A DNA stretch of 7,962 nt. Origin: MGIIb-O3 sp046710875. GTDB taxonomy: Archaea; Thermoplasmatota; Poseidoniia; Poseidoniales; Thalassarchaeaceae. Positions 5,281-7,962 of this stretch are shown here, piece by piece. The translations under genes and the position numbers were made by a program. Each line of letters starts with the position of its first letter. The first letter of the stretch is position 1. The notes under the pieces were generated by a model. That model did no database searches, was not told the DNA's origin, and saw nothing but the letters and a program-made list of their open reading frames with translations. The stretch lies in assembly GCA_046710875.1 (NCBI GenBank), contig JBKEHQ010000055.1, forward strand, positions 1 to 7,962. Direction: 5' to 3'.

Positions 5281-6507
5281 ATGGACAATGCCCCCTTCCA
5301 TATCTTAGGGGCTGGACTTTCTGGACTTTCAGCAGCAACAATATTGGCAAACGCTGGAAAAGAAGTACATGTATATGATGTCAGGAAAGACAGCGGCGCT
5401 CGTTTCGATGGAGATTTTCAAGGTATCGAAAATTGGACATCATCTCCAGATTTTTTTGATGAAATGAAGCAATGGGGCCTCAAGCCTGATTACTTCAAGT
5501 CTAACAGTTTTGATGTGGTGGATTTAGCACATCCTGATGATGTAATTACTCAACCCAAAACAGAATCTATAGCATTCAGAGTTGTTGAAAGAGGTACAGA
5601 CGAACATTGCATTGATCAAGGCATGAAGCGTATGGCAATAGAGGCCGGAGTAAAAATACATTATGAGGTACGTAAATCTCCAGATGAATGCGACATTATA
5701 GCCGCAGGTCCAAAAGAATCCAGTGCTGTTGCATTTGGTGAAATTTTCCATACTGATCATCCTAACCATGTAACTTTACAATTAAATGATAAATTAGCAC
5801 CAGGGGCTTATTCTTATTTGATAATAATAGATGGAATTGGACTGATTTGTACCTGCTTATGGCGAAAACAAAAGAAAAGTAGCCGCTATTTGAATGAAAC
5901 TATTGCATGGTACGAGGAAAGATACGAATTAAATCGAAAACCAATAAAGAGAGTAGGGGGAAAAGGAGATTTTTCACTCCCCAAAAAATATATACACAAA
6001 GGTCGTTACTACGTTGGTGAAGCAGGCGGACTACAGGATTTTATGTGGGGTTTTGGCATGAGGTATGCTATTACAAGCGGCGTATTGGCAGCCAAAGGAA
6101 TTCTTGGAGAATGCGACTATGAATTTGAAATTCGTAAGAGGCTAATACCACTTGTTAAATCTAGTGCTACTAATCGCTTTTTATTAAACAGAATTGGAGA
6201 CAGAGGATTTAAAATAGCTGCTAGATATTGGATGTGGGACCAAAAACGAAAAGGAGATGGCCTAGCATTTCTTAGATGGCTTTATTCGCCTGGAATTTTT
6301 CGTAAATTATTGTGGCCCATTGTTAAGTTAAGTATGTTGAAGAAAAAAGAACTTCCCGATGGCCGTGTAGTAAACCATATGCCATTTAGGAAGGCGCTTA
6401 AGAGAGATATCTGGGAGCCGAGTCCGGCAGCTTTGGAAATTGGTAAACAATGGGACCGAGTAAGGAAATCTGGGGCTCATTTATCATTTACCGAATCCGA
6501 TACTTGA
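5281..6507 (+). CDS. FAD-dependent oxidoreductase, geranylgeranyl-reductase-like superfamily
   Basis: A 408-residue flavoprotein of the PHBH/geranylgeranyl reductase fold. The N-terminal Rossmann motif GAGLSGLSAA (G10-A19) is followed by the acidic ribose-binding end of strand 2 (HVYD, D33). A second FAD contact, GEAGGLQDFMWGFGMRYA (246-263), precedes the typical TSG helix start, equivalent to the family's GDAxGxxxPxxGxGI. The C-terminal third is basic, with many Trp and Lys, perhaps membrane-associated, but has no clear membrane helix. The ATG at 5281 is preferred because the Rossmann strand starts six residues later; a TTG at 5224 would give a weak 19-residue extension. It is divergent from moaE and upstream of an enoyl-CoA hydratase and a BoxB-like gene. 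Archaeal homologues reduce isoprenoid lipid double bonds, but the usual lipid-reductase substrate motif is not obvious, so the substrate is unknown. Reduction or hydroxylation within the adjacent acyl-CoA pathway is possible. Confidence 0.75.
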   Translation: MDNAPFHILGAGLSGLSAATILANAGKEVHVYDVRKDSGARFDGDFQGIENWTSSPDFFDEMKQWGLKPDYFKSNSFDVVDLAHPDDVITQPKTESIAFRVVERGTDEHCIDQGMKRMAIEAGVKIHYEVRKSPDECDIIAAGPKESSAVAFGEIFHTDHPNHVTLQLNDKLAPGAYSYLIIIDGIGLICTCLWRKQKKSSRYLNETIAWYEERYELNRKPIKRVGGKGDFSLPKKYIHKGRYYVGEAGGLQDFMWGFGMRYAITSGVLAAKGILGECDYEFEIRKRLIPLVKSSATNRFLLNRIGDRGFKIAARYWMWDQKRKGDGLAFLRWLYSPGIFRKLLWPIVKLSMLKKKELPDGRVVNHMPFRKALKRDIWEPSPAALEIGKQWDRVRKSGAHLSFTESDT

Positions 6508-6516
6508 TGTGTGACC

Positions 6517-6524
6517 TATATTTT
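6517..6524 (+). promoter_or_regulatory. TATA box of the enoyl-CoA hydratase gene (TATATTTT)
   Basis: TATATTTT ends 37 bases before ATG 6562, the standard distance in this window, and lies just after the oxidoreductase stop codon. It supports an independent promoter for the hydratase and the ATG at 6562 rather than the in-frame GTG at 6511, which lies upstream of this box. Confidence 0.5.
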
Positions 6525-6561
6525 CCGTTTGATTGAAATAACCCATCATATTCCCATTATC

Positions 6562-7422
6562 ATGACTTCTTGGCCCGAACTAAAATCAATGCCTAATAAT
6601 TTGGTTAATTATGGAGTAACTGATAATGGTATTGCCATTATAGAACTAATCTCCGACACTGATGGAAAACCTCTTTCCGAAGGAAGAACCTCTGTCAATA
6701 CTTACACGCGTGAAATGTGGGAAGATATAGATCAAGCTATTTTGACTGCTCGTTTTGATGGTGATGTTTCTGTAATATTATTGACAGGTCATGGAGATAA
6801 ATTCTTTTCAGCAGGAGCAAGCATAAATTATCTAAATACATTATCTCCAAGATACAAGTATTTCTTCTGCTTACACGCCAATGAAACTCTTTCCCGCCTC
6901 GAGCAAACTCCAAAATTAGTTATTGCTGCATTGAATGGCCATACTGTAGGAGGGGGGCTCGAAATCGCTATGGCAGCAGATATAAGGTTAGCACATAAAG
7001 GAAATTTTCAAATTGGGTTACCTGAAGTCTCACTAGGAGTACTTGCAGGAACTGGCGGAACCGCTCGATTAGCCCGCTTGGTAGGTAAAGCAAGAGCAAT
7101 GGAAATAATGGTTACAGGTAGAAAATTTTCATTTGAAGAGGCAAGAGATATGGACTTAGTACATGATATATATGATAGCGTTGGTTTGAATGATTTCAGG
7201 ACAGATGTATTGGATTATGCAGGGCAATTCACACTTCCTCTTGCTGCAGCAAAAGCAATTGGAAATATCAAGAGAAGCGTGCAAAGTGGTATCGAAATAC
7301 CTCTTGAATCCCATCTCGCTTTAGAGAGAGAATTACAATCTGATTTATTTCAGTCAGAAGATGCTAAAGAAGGCATTGCATCATATGTAGAACGTCGTAC
7401 ACCAAGGTTCAAGGGGAAATAA
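6562..7422 (+). CDS. Enoyl-CoA hydratase/isomerase (crotonase family)
   Basis: A 286-residue crotonase-fold enzyme, likely a soluble hexamer or trimer, acting on a CoA thioester. The oxyanion-hole loop reads KFFSAGASINYL (80-91), with Ser where most hydratases have the Asp of AGADI. GHTVGGGLEIAMAADIR (126-142) supplies catalytic E134, and GLPEVSLGVLAGTGGTARL (152-170) supplies E155, so both glutamates needed for hydratase activity are present. The insert FFCLHANETLSRLEQTPK (101-118) resembles part of BoxC-type crotonases as well as some ordinary hydratases. BoxC itself is about twice as long, so this is not a full BoxC. ATG 6562 is chosen from the TATA box; ATG 6589 is possible. No SD is present. 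Its place beside a BoxB-like epoxidase suggests a role in processing the ring-oxidised or ring-opened CoA product, or in plain beta-oxidation. Confidence 0.88.
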   Translation: MTSWPELKSMPNNLVNYGVTDNGIAIIELISDTDGKPLSEGRTSVNTYTREMWEDIDQAILTARFDGDVSVILLTGHGDKFFSAGASINYLNTLSPRYKYFFCLHANETLSRLEQTPKLVIAALNGHTVGGGLEIAMAADIRLAHKGNFQIGLPEVSLGVLAGTGGTARLARLVGKARAMEIMVTGRKFSFEEARDMDLVHDIYDSVGLNDFRTDVLDYAGQFTLPLAAAKAIGNIKRSVQSGIEIPLESHLALERELQSDLFQSEDAKEGIASYVERRTPRFKGK

Positions 7423-7438
7423 TTAACTCAAATTTCCC
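7414..7438. repeat. Inverted repeat overlapping the hydratase stop codon
   Basis: GGGAAAT (7414-7420) and ATTTCCC (7432-7438) are perfect seven-base arms around an 11-base AT-rich centre. The left arm runs into the hydratase TAA stop and the right arm ends seven bases before the TATACAC box of the next gene. It could be an operator for the BoxB-like gene or a weak 3' hairpin of the hydratase mRNA; no T-tract follows, so an intrinsic terminator is less likely. Confidence 0.4.
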
Positions 7439-7445
7439 ATCTTTG

Positions 7446-7452
7446 TATACAC
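7446..7452 (+). promoter_or_regulatory. TATA box of the BoxB-like gene (TATACAC)
   Basis: TATACAC ends 33 bases before ATG 7486 and is identical to the box of the leftward promoter at 1437-1431. With no SD before the ATG, a short-leader transcript is likely. The upstream element AATGTAACTAC is not present here. Confidence 0.5.
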
Positions 7453-7485
7453 TTATTCATATACTGATTACCTCTCCCATTTTTC

Positions 7486-7962
7486 ATGGCAGACACAGAA
7501 ATAGTACAGGATTATTCGCCCAACTTTGAAGCATGGATAAACGACTTCAGTGAATGGCAAACTAGAATTGGATTCGATCCATCTTGGTTGGGAGATTATA
7601 GATTTGACATAAAATTTGATTGGGATACCGCAGGTAATCAAATTGAATTTGGAGACTTTGAAGGTATGCCAAAATGGGAAAGGAGGATGCAAATACCTCA
7701 ACAAAACATAAGGGATGCCATTATTAGTATGATTAGTGTACAAGGTGACACTGAATTTGCTAGTGTAGAACAACAGCACCATCTTTTGGATACTGCTCCA
7801 ACAGAATATGATAAAAAGTCAGCATTAAGGATAATGTGTGAAGAACAAAGACACGGTTGGCAGATGGCATATGTTTTGTGTACATATTTTGGTGAACAGG
7901 GAGTAAGAGAAGCTTCTAAATTATTAGAGAGAAATGCACAAGAGGGCACTAGAATTCTTGGT
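7486..7962 (+). CDS. BoxB/PaaA-like diiron aryl-CoA epoxidase, C-terminus cut by window edge
   Basis: The first 159 codons of an open frame beginning MADTEIVQDYSPNFEAWI and running off the right edge. It strongly resembles benzoyl-CoA 2,3-epoxidase BoxB, the ferritin-fold diiron oxygenase that epoxidises the benzoyl-CoA ring with O2; PaaA of the phenylacetyl-CoA epoxidase is a distant relative. Family features are SVQGDTEFASVEQQ (84-97), TAPTEYD, EEQRHGWQMAYVL (119-131), YFGEQGVREASKLLER (134-149) and a final RILG. E90, E120 and H123 are spaced 30 and 3 apart, as are the ligands E120, E150 and H153 recalled for Azoarcus BoxB. The second ligand half (Asp, Glu, His) would lie outside the window. 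BoxB is about 475 residues, so roughly a third is present. It sits just downstream of a crotonase gene and has its own TATA box. The natural substrate could be benzoyl-CoA or another CoA thioester; partner reductase (BoxA) is not seen. Confidence 0.82.
   Translation, partial: MADTEIVQDYSPNFEAWINDFSEWQTRIGFDPSWLGDYRFDIKFDWDTAGNQIEFGDFEGMPKWERRMQIPQQNIRDAIISMISVQGDTEFASVEQQHHLLDTAPTEYDKKSALRIMCEEQRHGWQMAYVLCTYFGEQGVREASKLLERNAQEGTRILG

Noticed and set aside
5200..5301. N-terminal extension of MoaE from ATG 5301
   Set aside because: The added residues are not MoaE-like and would overlap the start of the divergent flavoprotein gene; the family N-terminus matches GTG 5199.
5524..5769. Minus-strand 81-codon frame within the flavoprotein gene
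   Set aside because: Antisense to conserved coding sequence, Cys/Phe/Tyr-rich and without recognisable features.
6511..6561. GTG start for the enoyl-CoA hydratase
   Set aside because: It lies upstream of the TATA box at 6517-6524 that would have to be part of the promoter; ATG 6562 has the usual distance.
7468..7949. Two minus-strand frames at the right edge
   Set aside because: They are antisense to the BoxB-like coding sequence, which carries clear diiron motifs and runs open to the edge.

Overview
The window looks like chromosomal DNA from an AT-rich archaeon, and I would guess a marine planktonic euryarchaeon of the Thermoplasmatota (Marine Group II or III type). The reasons are TATA-like boxes a constant 33-37 bases before several start codons, mostly weak or absent Shine-Dalgarno (SD) sites, an archaeal-looking MoaC (PHCHTIPIEG rather than the bacterial PLCHPLPL style), very tight gene packing, and small winged-helix genes. 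The lineage is inference; no rRNA or other marker gene is present.

Region 1 (1-2194) is regulatory or accessory. A long gene on the minus strand with an N-terminal winged-helix domain runs off the left edge. It is divergent from two small tandem genes, both 86 codons and probably paralogous winged-helix proteins. Between them lies a symmetric divergent promoter: an identical 11-base element (AATGTAACTAC) sits exactly 12 bases before a TATACA box in each direction. The rightward transcript appears to begin with a 9-codon leader ORF whose stop codon overlaps a perfect SD. That SD serves a gene that lacks a normal start codon (ATA or ATT). These three genes carry clear SD sites, unlike the metabolic genes next door.

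Region 2 (2197-5199, minus strand) is core metabolism read as moaE, moaC, glpX, fba. MoaE and MoaC belong to molybdenum cofactor synthesis. GlpX (class II fructose-1,6-bisphosphatase) and a classical class I aldolase form a gluconeogenic pair of bacterial/eukaryotic rather than usual archaeal type. moaC, glpX and fba look co-transcribed from a TATA box before moaC.

Region 3 (5200-7962, plus strand) holds three genes: a FAD oxidoreductase of the geranylgeranyl-reductase-like superfamily, an enoyl-CoA hydratase with both catalytic glutamates, and a right-edge-truncated diiron protein closely resembling benzoyl-CoA 2,3-epoxidase (BoxB). The hydratase and the BoxB-like gene each have their own TATA box. 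This is a candidate aerobic aryl-CoA (or other acyl-CoA) oxidation locus in an archaeon and is, with the 1396-1653 leader region, the most interesting part of the window. I see no tRNA, rRNA, CRISPR array, transposase or integrase.
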